Positions 10,944 to 22,250 of a DNA stretch of 64,000 bases are shown here, piece after piece. The stretch's first letter is position 1. Every line of letters begins with the position of its first letter. Made by a program: the position numbers and the translations under genes. This DNA comes from Limnephilus marmoratus (taxonomy: Eukaryota > Arthropoda > Insecta > Trichoptera > Limnephilidae). The notes beneath the pieces were generated by a model. That model was not told the DNA's origin. It saw nothing but the letters and a program-made list of their open reading frames with translations, and searched no databases. The DNA is taken from NCBI GenBank assembly GCA_917880885.1, contig OU862913.1, positions 7,936,001 through 8,000,000 of the forward strand, read 5' to 3'.

Positions 10944-11384
10944 TTCTCCAGAATGGGTGAGTAAGTGCCTTGTTAAAGCTGATGTGCTTGAGCAGGAGTA
11001 GTTACAATGTGGACATGAGTGAGGCTTTTCTCCAGTATGGATGCGTATGTGATTTGCTTGAGCAGGAGTAGTTACAATGGGAACATGAATGAGGCTTTTC
11101 TCCAGAATGGGTGCGTAAGTGCCTCGTTAAATTTGATTTGCTTGAGCAGGAGTAATTACAATGTGGACATGAGTAAGGCTTTTCTCCAGAATGGGTGCGT
11201 AAGTGCACCGTTAATTGTGACTTGTGGGAGCAGGCGTAGTTACAATGTGGACATGAGTGAGGCTTTTCTCCAGTATGGATGCGTAAGTGCCTTTTTAAAT
11301 ATGATTTGTTTGAACAGGAGTAGGTACAATATGAACACAAATAAGGTTTTTCTCTAGGGTGCATCTTCAGGTCCGTTATTTTAT
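10944..11384 (-). pseudogene. Copy B finger exon, frameshifted and truncated
   Basis: Starts after TTTTGCAG with codons DKITDLKM, as in copy C. Three whole C2H2 fingers follow (YLCSYC, HSCPHC, YSCPHC types), a fourth broken by a deletion inside its helix, and a fifth that reaches the palindrome junction. Confidence 0.75.
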
Positions 11385-11470
11385 CTGCAAAAGATAACGG
11401 ATAAAGCTCAATAAGAAGGAATCTATAATTAAACGAGAAAATTATTAAAACAACCAAGACTCGATATTAC

Positions 11471-11626
11471 CTGCAGCAGTCTGGGTAATACTTTCAGAGT
11501 ACTTTGAGCATTCATTTTTAACATCTGTCAGATCTATGTCTATTTCCGTATAAGTATATTCCTCTCCATCTTCTTCTCGGGGTCCTGGTTCTGTCTTGAT
11601 GGGGACAGTCTCCAAATTTATGCTAC
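11471..11626 (-). CDS. Copy B exon 2b (acidic module)
   Basis: 156 nt, phase 1/phase 1, motifs NLETVPIKTEPG, YTEIDID and DVKNEC. The following intron is 86 nt (11385-11470), one base shorter than copy C's, so read-through is not in frame here. Confidence 0.6.
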
Positions 11627-12092
11627 CTTGAAAAACAAAACAATAATAACAACAACAAAATGACCACAACAAAGAGGTAAATTCACAATGTCTTCAACTC
11701 ATCTTAAAAAATCACGTAAGAATCCTGACTATATGCAGATCTCCGAACACACATAATATAAATCCATTCTCACATTTACCGCGTGAAATTTAAGCAAAAA
11801 TAGAACTCTGACAAAAAACCTATCGCAATATAATTAGTGAAATTTAATCAACAAAATCATCTCCAAGAGAACGAATATCTAAATGAACTAACTTTATAAG
11901 AATATCGACCAGCCGTCACCGCTGTGGTTTTTGTGCTCCTCCGTCTTTAGCCAACGTTTCGGATATTGTAAGAGTGTCCATAATTAAGGCAGATGAAATA
12001 AATAACTGAGAGTGGGATTTTATTTTAAAATTAGTACCATGGTATAAGAAGCCTTTTCCTCCAAATTTTGAATCATGTTGGACCTGATATGA

Positions 12093-12240
12093 TTTTAGAT
12101 TTTCACGGCCAAAATTTTTTATGGTTATTTCCTTTTGGGGTATTATGCCGTGTTGCGCTACCTCCTCATTTAGCCAACGTTTCGGATAGCGTTACAGTGT
12201 CCATCATCAGGGCAGATGTCATCTGATGTTTTTGTTTTTG
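12093..12240 (-). repeat. Repeat with hammerhead-like core
   Basis: On the minus strand 12210-12179 reads CTGATGA, T, GGACA, loop, TATCC, GAAAC. It is followed by GTTGGCTAAATGAGGAGG and a GCGCAACACGGCATAA string shared with 52545-52580. Diverged copies lie at about 11940-12010, 24660-24760 and 5620-5666. The core matches the hammerhead ribozyme consensus CUGANGA / GAAAC except for one extra base before helix II. Penelope-like elements are known to carry such motifs; whether this one cleaves is unknown. Confidence 0.45.
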
Positions 12241-12772
12241 ACCCTGAGATCTGTGAGAATGTTTCTAATATATGTGTTAGTTATTATTTCTTGTGCTTTG
12301 AACTAATAAATGTAAAGGAGTGCGGTTTAAGAATAAAGTTGTTTAATTAACATGATAATTAATTAATTTTATTTATTGATTAATTAACATGGTTAAGATT
12401 AATGAATGTTCTGCAAGTTTTTACAGGGACTTTCAATAAAATTTTCATTGTTGGTTTAAATAAGTGAAAACCTGCTAAACTACTTAAGTAGTTTGTCAAC
12501 AGTACGTAATGATAATATTTTTGCAGTAACATGGTACAATGGTAAACAGTATGTAGGATGTATAATTTTGATTATATAACAAACAAGTACAAATGAATTT
12601 AATATGAATAAATGAATATAATCAACAAGTACTTCCATAGTTTACTTTTAATTTATATAAGGTATTAAAAATTAAATTTGATTCGAAGAATTCTAGTCAT
12701 GTGTGAGATAAAAAACAGGTAACTGTTTGAAATAAAATGATGTTATGAAAACGTGTTAAGGATCCTAATTAC

Positions 12773-12925
12773 CTGCTGTTTGGGTAATTCTTTCAGAGCG
12801 CTCTGAGCATTCCTTTTTAACATCCGGGTGATCTATGTCAATTTCCGTATAAGTAATTCCCCCTTTAACTTCTTCTCGAGGACCTGGTTCTGCCTTGATG
12901 GGAACAGTCTCCACATTACTGCTAC
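12773..12925 (-). CDS. Copy B exon 2a (acidic module)
   Basis: 153 nt, phase 1/phase 1, flanked by TACAG and GTAATT. Encodes the same module as 4656-4808 and 25606-25758 (IKAEPGPREE, YTEIDID, DVKKECSER). Confidence 0.6.
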
Positions 12926-13132
12926 CTGTACAAACAACAATACAATACCTACATTGATATGCCGAGAAGAACTGTGTTTAACATTCTAAATTACGATCGT
13001 CCTTCCCCAAGATTGTACTTTGAGAAGATATATTAAATTAAATAAATAAAAAAAACATTATTGACGGTTATAAAGGCCTTTGAAAAACTGTGTAAAAGTG
13101 GTTATTTAGATAAGTGACTTTAACCCTAAATA

Positions 13133-13706
13133 TACCCGGTAGGTCCCTGGGACTCCATTGACAACTTTCAGCGTTCATAAAACCGTTAGTTTTTGGAATT
13201 ACAAATTGTGCGTTCCAGTACCTTCACGCAGTGAGCAGTGACGCTCCAAACGCGGGAAAGAGCGGACGTCGATGCGCGCGGCTCCGATGGGTAAGTAACC
13301 ACGCTATTGGAGTCCGTGGGACTCCTCCGTGGTAACTCCGTTACAGTTTTACCGTTTTGACGGTACTGAACAAAAAAAGCAAAAAAGAAAATCATGTTCT
13401 TTTTTTTGGTTTTTATAAGAATTGATATGCTTTTGTTATATTCCTTTAAAAAATACTTTGAAAAGTTGTTTTGTTTTTGAAATATTGAGAGTAGAAGTTT
13501 GGTGTCGTAATTTTATTACAAAAAGTGCCATATTCTAGAAGTTCCTTAATAAAAGGCTGTGATTCTATAATTTTAAGTAAAAACCTATGCCATTGTAAAA
13601 TCAAATACATAATAATAAATAAAACTAACATTTCATTTAAAAAAGTGTTTATTTCATGTTATATTTACGATTTTATTTCCGGGAGTCCTAGGGACTCCAC
13701 CGGGTA
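13133..13706. mobile_element. MITE-like element, 24-bp inverted ends
   Basis: The ends TACCCGGT-GGTCCCTGGGACTCC (13133 on) and its near-complement at about 13682-13706 (GGAGTCCTAGGGACTCC, ACCGGGTA) enclose about 530 bp without coding sequence. An internal GGAGTCCGTGGGACTCC (near 13310) repeats part of the terminus. The target duplication is unclear, so the superfamily is not assigned. Confidence 0.5.
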
Positions 13707-14259
13707 AATTGTGTATGTATGAAGTCACCGGGTAAATCAAGGATTTAGATTAATTTCAGAAATAAGAAGGAGCCTAGATGCCCGCTTCAGGGACCGACGC
13801 TTTTTGAAGGAAATACCATTTACTTTCGAGCACCTTCAGAACGGAGTTTGGTATTTTATTGTCAATGAGATAATTTATTTATTTATTTATTTATTTATTG
13901 TTTGAAACATTTACAGAGTGTTAACAAATTATTGCATTAATATTATTACGTTGGAATATGAACTGATATTAACACTCCAATTAGAAATGTTCACAGCATG
14001 CGTAATTAAGGTTTAGTTGTTGCTAGACGGAGATGCTAGTAGTGAAAAGAAAACAGAAATAATAATAATAATAAAAAAGAAATATAAGACATGAAATTTA
14101 AAACATGGTAAGTGTACAGAGAAAGAAACGTTTCTGGAAAGGATAATAAAGTTAAAATAAAGAAAAGACATAATAATAAAGCAATTAACAATCGTGACAT
14201 ATCATTAATCCTGACATATCATCAATTAACAATAATTAAAAATCTTCTTCCATGACATA

Positions 14260-16059
14260 TCATGGTAGAAGATTTTTAATTTGTTTTTTAAAATATTCGA
14301 GACTGTTTGCGAAGATATCAATAAGGTCACATTCAATTGTGTTGTACAAACGACACATTCGAGACAGTGGATTGAAGTATGCAATATTGTTATTAAATAT
14401 TTCAATATGGAATATATTTTGACTTCTTAAGTTACGTCTATTACGAACTTTAATATGTATGTTGCTCAGACAATGAGTGGTTAAAAGTTTATCATGAATA
14501 ATTTTATGTAAACATATTAAGTCAGCAAATTGTCTTCTTTTTTCCAATGTTGTAAAATTAAAGTGTTGTAATCGTTCCTCATAGGATTGGAGTATGGCAT
14601 TAAATCCAAGTTTAAATGATAGCAGTCTTAGGAATTTTTTTTGCACAGATTCAATTGTTTTAGAATATTTTAAATAATGTGGATTCCAGATAACACTCCC
14701 ATATTCCAAATTACTTCTGACCAACGAGTTGTACAAGGTTATAATGGATTGGGGGTATTTAAATGGTTTTGATATTCTATGGATGAATCCAATCATTTTC
14801 AATGATTTACTTATAATTTTACTGATGTGTACATCAAACATAAACTTTGAATCAAGAGTGATTCCTAGATCTCTTATAGTGGTGACTGCATTTAATAGAA
14901 CATTATTAATGGAATATGCATAATCCTTTCGTCTTCTGTTACGAGTAAAAGTAATAGTGTAACATTTTTCAATATTTAAAAACATATCGTTTTGAATGCA
15001 CCAGTTATTTAGTGTGTAAAGGTCTTCTTGAAGCTTAACATGATCAGAATCAGTGGAAATTTTACGGTAAATCTTGAGATCATCGGCAAATATAACAAAA
15101 TCACAGCGTAACATGGGGCCAAGGTCATTAATAAAGATTAAAAATAGCAGAGGGCCAAGGTTAGACCCCTGGGGTACGCCTGATGTTACAATTACGGGAG
15201 GTGATTCGTACCCATTAATAAGTACTAATTGTGTTCTATGTTCCAAGTAAGACTTAAACCATCTAAATAGATCACAGTGAATACCAATTCGATCAAGTTT
15301 CTGTAGTAAAATAGAATGGTTAACTTTATCAAACGCCTTTTGAAAATCTGCGTAAATGGCATCTACTTGAGTTCTTTCGTTAAAAGCATTACAAACGTAA
15401 TCACAGAAGTCGAGAAGATGTGAGTTTGTGGATTTGTTGGGAACAAATCCATGTTGATTGATGCATAATTGGGGTTTAAAGTGTGAAAATACAGAAATAT
15501 AAATTATAGATTCAAAGGCTTTTGCAAAACACGATAAAATGCTGATAGGTCGATAATTTTTCACAAAAGATTGATCACCAGATTTGTGTATTGGAACAAT
15601 ATTTGCATTTTTCCATAAATCTGGGAAAGTTCCTGTAGTTAATGATTCATTATAAATTATAAAAAGTGGCTTAATCAGCGCGCTGGAACAACATCTTACA
15701 AACAAGGGAGGTATTTTGTCAGGTCCTGGGCCTTTGGATGTATCAATTTTTTCTAAACAAGATTTGATGGTTTCCATGCTAACGTTGATTTTGCCAAGAT
15801 TAAATTGGTTGTTTTGTATAACTTTCGGCGTGGCAGTATATAATAAGGGATTAGATTGGGTATAAACGGATGCAAAATAATTAGAGAACAGATTGGCAAT
15901 CTGTTGTCCATTATCTGCAGATATAGAGTCCAGGTGCATTAATTTGGGAATGCAATTAGTAGTGCGCATTGATTTTGAGTATGCCCAGAAAGCTTTTACA
16001 TTTTCCTTTATGCCTTGTTCAACAGAGTTAATGTATGATGAATAGCATTCTTTTTGCAT
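14260..16059 (-). pseudogene. LINE reverse transcriptase (ORF2 C-terminal part)
   Basis: 599 open codons. Visible RT landmarks in order: GPGPDKIPPLF, a NYRPISIL block, YADFQKAFDKVNH (first catalytic Asp), SGVPQGSNLGPLLF, and FADD in place of the usual YADD. A C-terminal region follows. It synthesises element cDNA at nicked targets in active relatives. The start is artificial: the reading frame of the whole ORF2 is broken just upstream, so this is a fragment of one polyprotein with the endonuclease at 16502-17080. Confidence 0.85.
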
Positions 16060-16501
16060 TTTTTTCGACCTTTTTCTTAGAATAGCAAACTCAGCATAGT
16101 CTAGTGGGTTTTTATATTTATTAGCCCGCAGTCTTACCTTATTTTTCTCTTTGAGGAGCTTGATAAGAGACTGACTAAACCATCTGGGGTAGTGATTTAC
16201 AATTTGTGTCTTTTTTTTGGAATATGTTTATCAATAATATCCCATAAAGTATCGTAGAATAATTGTACCTTATTGTTGACATTTGAGTTACTGAAAAGTG
16301 AGATCCAATTAACATTTGATAGGTCCAGACGACGTCCTTCATAATTTCCTTTCTTAAAATTGTATTTAAAAGGGCAGTGATTATCTTTTAAGTATTTTAA
16401 TTTTTCATGTTTTAAAATGATTTCAAAAGGGGGATGATGAATGTCGACATTAGATAACCCTGTTGTTCTGGACAGATTAATATTACAATGATCGCAAAAA
16501 A

Positions 16502-17080
16502 TCAGGTCAAGAATATTAGAATTTCCATTAAGAACATAATTAAATTGGTGAAGGTTACAGACGGAGCAAGAATTTTGTTGTTAAATGCTATGTCAGGTGT
16601 CCATTTAATCTCAGGTAAGTTAAAATCACCAATAATTATAAAGTTAGATTTGGGATTACTACGTTGTAAATAAATATCCTGAATATTCTTGATTCTTTTA
16701 GAGTATTCATCAATAGACAAATTGGGGGGAATATAAAGTATACATATGTAAATAAATGAGTTCGAATATTCATGCAGTTTTATCGATAACCATAGATCCT
16801 CACCATCACTTTCCCAGGATGATTTGTTTGTTGTTATTAGTTTTTTATCAACTGCTGCTAAAACTCCACCGCCTTCTTTGGATGTAGAATTAGTGGATTC
16901 GCGATCTCTTCGAAAAACTAGATAACGCTCGTCAAACAATTCATTGCTAAATATTGATGAATTTAACCAAGTTTCAGTGAAGCAGATAACATCGTAATTG
17001 TTGATCATAATTTCATTTTTTATGTCATTTGTTTTTGTTCTAACTCCCCTTACATTTTGAAAGAAAATTTTAATATCCAT
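16502..17080 (-). pseudogene. LINE endonuclease (ORF2 N-terminal part)
   Basis: APE-like endonuclease start of ORF2: FFQNVRGVRTK, CFTETWL (catalytic Glu), and IIGDFNLPEIKW (Asp/Asn). The frame is lost after that motif and the SDH end is not in this frame. It belongs with 14260-16059. Confidence 0.8.
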
Positions 17081-17138
17081 TTTGTTGTGAATTTGACATA
17101 CATATTATACATTATATAGTTATATAACAATAGAAAAA

Positions 17139-17624
17139 TTAGGTAAGAGAAGCCAAGGAGTCATGATTACGGATTAACACCACGCGCGCGGAGTTTTCAT
17201 CCTTTCGAACGAAGATACGCCCATTTCTGATCCACACAAATTTATGATTAGTTTCTTTGGCTCTGATCCTTGTAGCTGCGTGCAGGGCCTTGTGTGCGGG
17301 AGAGAGGTGTTCGCTTACGTATATTGGTGATTTCGTGCCGTCATTGCCTAGGTGCGCAGAGTTTAGCTTGTTTGTCCTATTTTTCTTATTGAAGTTAGCC
17401 ACTGCAGCCAGGACTTCATCCTTTACCCTCACGCTTGGGAGCTTTACTATGATTGCCTTGGGTCGGTTGGACTCTGGTTTGAACTTGGCAACACGGTGTA
17501 TGTTTAGTATTTCCGACTCAGCAATGGGGCGCGTAATTAAGGTTCCAAGCCGTTGGACGATAGCTACCAAGTTCTCGGATCTATGCTCAGGTACACATTG
17601 AATCTCTACGTTTCTAATTTTCAT
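17139..17624 (-). pseudogene. LINE ORF1 C-terminal part
   Basis: 161 codons with the C-terminal nucleic-acid-binding fold seen in LINE ORF1 and baculovirus FP-like proteins (NIHRVAKFK, RPKAIIVKLPS, FVWIRNGRIFVRK). The N-terminal part is missing, which sets the 5' truncation near 17630. It lies about 60 bp upstream of ORF2. Confidence 0.7.
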
Positions 17625-17756
17625 GAATCAAAATACATGTGACTTATATCGTCTCCCAAATAAGATGAGGGCTTCATTTGGGGGATCGTGAACTTTCTTG
17701 AGAAATAATAGTTAAAAAGTGCCTTAGTATGACAGTCAACTAAAAATATACAAAAT

Positions 17757-18210
17757 CTCAATTTGGGAGGCGGTTATGGGTACCGCCGCACCGGGAACCA
17801 TTTATTAGATAACCAACACCTATGCTGTAGATTACCTTAAGTGGTCAGGCTATGAATAGTGTCCAAGCAATGGTGCCAGGGTTCATAGAGTGAGTTTTAT
17901 CTGGATTCTAGCGATAGTTGCTACTGCCCACCGAATGCGTGGTGGGCCGGATCGGAAGAGATTAGTTAAGGGAAACCTTTTGACCACTCTAACAGAGCTC
18001 TTGCGGAACATCATAGATTCATACTTCCGTCACTCCTGGACCTCTGACCCCGGATTCCCACCCGCACCTCATTCCTTTGTCCTTCCCAGATCATGCTCTC
18101 TTTCTTTTCCTAAAAAGAACCTACACACAGGTTCCCCAAATATGACATAGGCCCCGAGGAGAATATTTTTCGTCTCCTGTGGGTCTCCTGTGTGGAGCTA
18201 ATGTAAAAAA
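17757..18210 (-). repeat. Dispersed intron-1 repeat, copy 2
   Basis: Longest copy in a zinc-finger intron: from GGGAGGCGGTTATGGGTACC at one end to GTGTGGAGCTAATGT at the other. It occupies the same place after exon 1 as in copies A and C, so it was in intron 1 before the genes duplicated. Confidence 0.6.
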
Positions 18211-18335
18211 AACTTATTTTAAAGTAAATCACTAACGAACGGCAAGAAAAGAATTCGTGAACAACCATAAAATATCCGTGTGCGAAAAACATTGCAAACC
18301 GGACATGAATTCCGAACATTTACAAAACAACTTAC

Positions 18336-18499
18336 TGACTGCCGGAGTACTCTCAGCATACTGCAAACATTCCTTCTTCACATCCGGGAGGTAGATATAT
18401 ATATATATATATATCCTTATAGGGCATTTCACCTCCACCCTCTTCCTGGGACCCTGGTTCCACCTTAATGGAAACACTTTCTGGGTTGGGAAGATCCAT
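18336..18499 (-). pseudogene. Copy B exon 1 with TA expansion
   Basis: Begins ATGGATCTTCCC and ends at CAGTCA|GTAAGT like the intact exons, but is 10 nt longer. An (AT)n run on plus (about 18392-18414) replaces part of the segment encoding TDIDIYLPD. The frame from ATG is lost in the run, while the 3' half (LPDVKKECLQYAESTPAVS) is open in another frame. Confidence 0.75.
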
Positions 18500-19290
18500 G
18501 GCCTTCTGTGATAGTGTTCCGGTTTAAAACAAAGATGGTAAATTGGTCCCAGCTTAAAATAAATTAGACCTGAAACAGAACCTTATACTTTAAACCTCAT
18601 ACAAACTTATACATCATCTTATTTACGAGTGGTTATAATAGAGCTTTAAATTATCTAAAACAAGTGATCTGGGTAATAATACAAATAAATTTAATAATCG
18701 TAGACGGTTATTAAACCCCGAACATCAAATATTTAAGTTGGATGAAAGAACCATTGCGCCCTCCATTTTTATGTAAAAACATATAAACATAAAAATTATC
18801 CGGGCGCAGATTGCTTCTTGCGCTTAAACGAGTAATTCAATTGATCGAGATTAACAAACGAATAATGTTTAAAAACTGGAAATATATATTTAAAATTGTC
18901 GTCACAAAGACGATTGAAGTATAAAATATCTCACAGGCGATTTCATCAATTAAACCTTCAAAGAGAGTCCACTCAGTTAAGGACTTCCATAAATAAATAA
19001 ATAACAAACTCAGTTAAGAACTAAATGCAATGTTGACTTCACAAACATGACCGGCAGAAAATATCTAACACAAAGTGTAGACCTGTTAAACTTACTATGG
19101 TGTAGTTTGCTTTGGACGATCTAGTTGACTTCACTGTCTTCTTATTAGTAGATACTCTTAGTAATAAATTTAATTAAACTCGTTAAAGACCACCAAGAAG
19201 AACAGAGAAATTCTTTTAAATGGCTTTAGCCGTGTTTCGTGACCAGATCTGGTAATTAAAAACATACACAACATTGGGCTTGGTGATGAC
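18500..19290 (-). promoter_or_regulatory. 5' flank of copy B (proximal part)
   Basis: Related to the flanks of copies A and C (for example the ATAATAGAGCTTTAA and CTCACAG-GAGAGTCCACTC blocks). It continues beyond the hAT insertion at about 20310-20850. A short string at 19201-19255 (AATGGCTTTAGCCGTGTTTC) matches the SINE body. Confidence 0.4.
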
Positions 19291-20309
19291 TAGGGCTCGG
19301 ATAAATATGGATTAAAAAATTCAAAATATGTACATATAATATGGACTAAAAAATGTAAAATATGGATAAAATATGGAGTATAAAATAAGAATATCTTTCA
19401 TATGAAACATCGTTTATTGTGAAAAATTACTATGCAGTAACAGTTACATTCAAAAACTTATAAAAAGATAGCGAAATGTTCAGGTAATTCAAATAAAAAA
19501 AATTAAGTTTTATTCATCTACCTCTAAATCTGTCTTATTAAATTGATTGCAGTACACAATCAGAAGCTTTTTTAAATTATCGAAATTAAAACTTTGTCGA
19601 TTTGGTCTAAATATAGCCTTCTATTGGCTGAAAGATCTTTCCACGTCACATGATGTAATGGGAGCCTACTTAAAGATGCCTAGTTCCGAAATTGTGTAAG
19701 GCACGTCTGCAGTACCCTCAAACTTCCGCGCAGAACTTTATTAATTGTTTTTAGGGTATCAAATCCTTTATTTTTGTCTAAAATATACTTTTTTGGCTTG
19801 GGAAATCTTCGATATATTTTTCCAATTTGAAACGCAAAGGTTGTTTATCTTTGGGCATTTTGAAATTAAACTGATAGGTACCTAGACAGTAGTAGTAAGT
19901 GACTTGAGTACGTAAAAATAAAAAGACGCGCAAGCAACACGGCAGGAACGCCGCTCGTCGTCGGTGATCGCCGCCGCGCGGAGAGGAAGAGAATCAAAAA
20001 TCAAATTACGACGAATAATACGCGAGAGAAATGAAACACGCGCGGCCGTGTGGTGGCGAGAATGCAAGCACGTAAAATTATATCAATTTTTGTGAACTAA
20101 CTCATGTTTTATGATATAAAAAACGAAAATATGGATGATTGTGATATTTTTTGTTAAATATGGACTTAACCATGAAATATGGAAAAATATGGAAAATAAA
20201 AATTAGTTTTTCACAATCTATATATGATAATTTAGGTAGAGAACACATACGAGACCGAAAATTGTGAAAAATAAAAATATGTATTTACATAATATTAATC
20301 CGGGCCCTA
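19291..20309 (-). mobile_element. hAT-like element with 8-bp target duplication
   Basis: Inverted ends TAGGGC[T/C]CGGAT are flanked by GTGATGAC at 19283-19290 and 20310-20317, the 8-bp duplication expected for hAT. Inside on minus are two transposase relics. An N-terminus starts at ATG 19858 (MPKDKQPLRF). A C-terminus at about 19665-19511 has CDVERSFSQ, a stop, then KAIFRPNRQSF and a natural-looking TAA, resembling the hAT dimerisation region of CGGBP1-like proteins. The catalytic middle is deleted. It lies in the duplicated 5' flank of copy B and is absent from copies A and C. Confidence 0.8.
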
Positions 20310-21010
20310 GTGATGACTATTATTACAAATGAATAATGCAAGGCATAAACAGGTGATGTAAAAATGGATTGACTAATTGAAATAGTTTAATGTTTTCCAT
20401 TTGGGGTAAAGATTTAAGAAACTTACGCTTGGCTGATATTTAATATATTTGCACAATATAAACGCAATATATTCTTATAAAAAAACATTCTCCAATTAAG
20501 GCACTTATTGCGGTTTCGGAAGTTTCAATTTTAGTTGATCGACTTTTATTGAACAAAAAAACTTGTTCAAAGTTGAGACGTCTGAACCCGTTATTTGGCC
20601 TTAGTCAACGTGACATGAACTTACGTACAAGTAGCGCGGCGGCCAACTCCGATGTGTTGTAGAAACGTCACTAGAAAAGTCAATAATGACATTAACTCCG
20701 GAATGGAACTATGATGGTCACAGAACTTACATAAAACTGCAGAAATGGAACACAAATATTGTTCAATCAATACAAAACGGAGACAAAATCGTTTTGTGCA
20801 TCGACGGAAGACGCATCACAATCGTGTTCGTACAATGACATTTCCATAGATAAGCACAAATCGTAGAAAATGAGCATAAAAATAAAAGATCGCTGCCGAC
20901 AGTTCTTACTTTTGGTAAGCATAATATTATTAAAAAGAATTCTGAACAGGGAAAAACAATTCGATGACGGTAAAAGAATCTTTCGGAACGCTTTAAACTG
21001 CATTTTTCAA
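20310..21010 (-). promoter_or_regulatory. 5' flank of copy B (distal part)
   Basis: Matches the upstream parts of copies A and C: a GAAACGTCACT string near 20663, ATGATGGTCACAG near 20710, and CTGCAGAAATGGAACACAAATATT near 20738. No ORF is conserved. Confidence 0.4.
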
Positions 21011-22240
21011 TGATTCCAGAATATTTGTTTGTTCAGAATATTTTTTAATATTTAAAAATAAAACTTATTGCATCACTTTTAAACAAGGTAAGTGAACTTA
21101 GAAGAGTGAAGATTTAAACCTTTATTTTTATCAAAATAGTGATTGGCTTTTCAACACAGATTAATAATTAATATATTTAAAGAGTTTCGGCTGTTTTCTT
21201 GAATGAAGATGAGACTTATAGAAAGTTTACTACTAGAGTTAAGAGCACTCAATGCTGTAAAGTTATTTACTTGCCATAAAGCTGTAAAGCTTGAAAATTA
21301 CAGCAGTCTGTTAAGTTTAGTATGGTAATTGATAATCATATTCACAAACCGGTGTTTTTTAAATCTTGGATTCAGCGGCCCATTTTTTTTAAGTTATTAG
21401 TTGGGTTACCCGGCTTCGCCCTGGACAACATTCGAAAGTGTTCCGGAATATTCCACAATGATGTTCCCGATTCCCTATTCCAGAACATTCCTCGACATAG
21501 TGCGCCACTCTTTCGAGAACTATCTAGAGTTCCATCGAACCTTCTAGAAATTTCCGGAAGACTGTTTTAAAAATTTCAAGAGGGCGAAACTTCCAGCCCT
21601 TATGTCTTCAAAAGCACGCTCTTCAGGTGAAAACGGGAACAGTCATCCTGAAGAGGGGATAGAGGTCTCCTACACCAAATAACTCACTTGATCGTACTGG
21701 AACTCGTTCCTAAGTTTTTACCGGAGGCACTTTTTTAAACTTTCTTTTATAATATTTATTGATTACCTTCACTAAAAACTATAAGATTAAGTCATGGTTC
21801 AGTGCAGAACTCAAATATTTTGAGGCGAATGTTTCCCTGTGATTAACGAAGTGGATCGACAGTCCACATTGCTTTGAAGTAACAATAAAACATTTTACAT
21901 ACTAATAACTAACCTAGTAACTCAAAACTAGAGGGGACGCTTGGGGTGGCTTAATGTATAGAGTAAAAGTCAAGTATTCTTTACAATGAAACAAGTACTT
22001 ATGCTAGTTTTGAAGTTCATTAAATGTTTCACAATTCCCCCGAAGCGTGTGGCCCTTATCGCGATACTGACGGAAAGAGAGAATTTTTAACTTGACCTTT
22101 GTACGGGTGACCGTGTCAGTTTTTGCAGTCGCATAAATATCAGTACATTTCAAAGTTCGAAAAAAGCAGAATCTATCAAGTGTCAAGATACAATTCGACA
22201 TGGATACGGTGTCTGTTGGTATGTATTTTTATTATATTAT
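21011..22240. other. Intergenic, no gene seen
   Basis: Apart from the heat-shock-element cluster (separate entry) and a GGTTACCCGGCTTCGCCCTGG string near 21404, typical of repetitive insect DNA, I see no coding or RNA feature. Confidence 0.35.
21431..21560. promoter_or_regulatory. Cluster of heat-shock-element units
   Basis: Alternating GAA/TTC pentamers occur in correct 5-bp phase. Positions are: TTC-GAA-TTC at 21441-21453; TTC-GAA-TTC at 21478-21490; TTC-GAA at 21512-21519; and five units GAA-TTC-GAA-TTC-GAA at 21537-21559. That is 13 consensus units in 120 bp, the arrangement bound by HSF trimers. No heat-shock gene lies nearby. It may drive an unannotated transcript or belong to a mobile element. 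Confidence 0.5.
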
Positions 22241-22250
22241 GGTAGTTATG

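Larger units (their letters stand above)
13871..17630 (-). mobile_element. Jockey/CR1-like LINE, 5' truncated
   Basis: A non-LTR retrotransposon with the end of ORF1, an endonuclease-reverse transcriptase ORF2 and a 3' tail of AAAT repeats (13871-13901, seen as ATTT on plus). It is inserted in copy B's intron: flanking pieces 13798-13870 and 17632-17760 together match the uninterrupted paralogous DNA at 51829-51990. It carries frameshifts between 16060 and 16500, so it is dead. Confidence 0.85.
10944..18499 (-). pseudogene. Zinc-finger gene copy B, disrupted
   Basis: The exon order matches copy C: exon 1 (18499-18336), exon 2a (12925-12773), exon 2b (11626-11471) and a finger exon (11384-10944). 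It is broken in at least three ways. Exon 1 is 164 nt instead of 154 because a TA run (about 18392-18414) replaced the TATCTATATCCG-like segment, shifting the frame. The finger exon has about a 14-nt deletion in its fourth finger near 11055, after which translation runs out of frame. The exon ends at the palindrome edge after roughly five fingers. A LINE (13871-17630) and a MITE (13133-13706) sit in the intron between exons 1 and 2a. Splice sites of exons 2a and 2b look intact (CAG acceptors, G|GTAAT donors). Confidence 0.8.
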
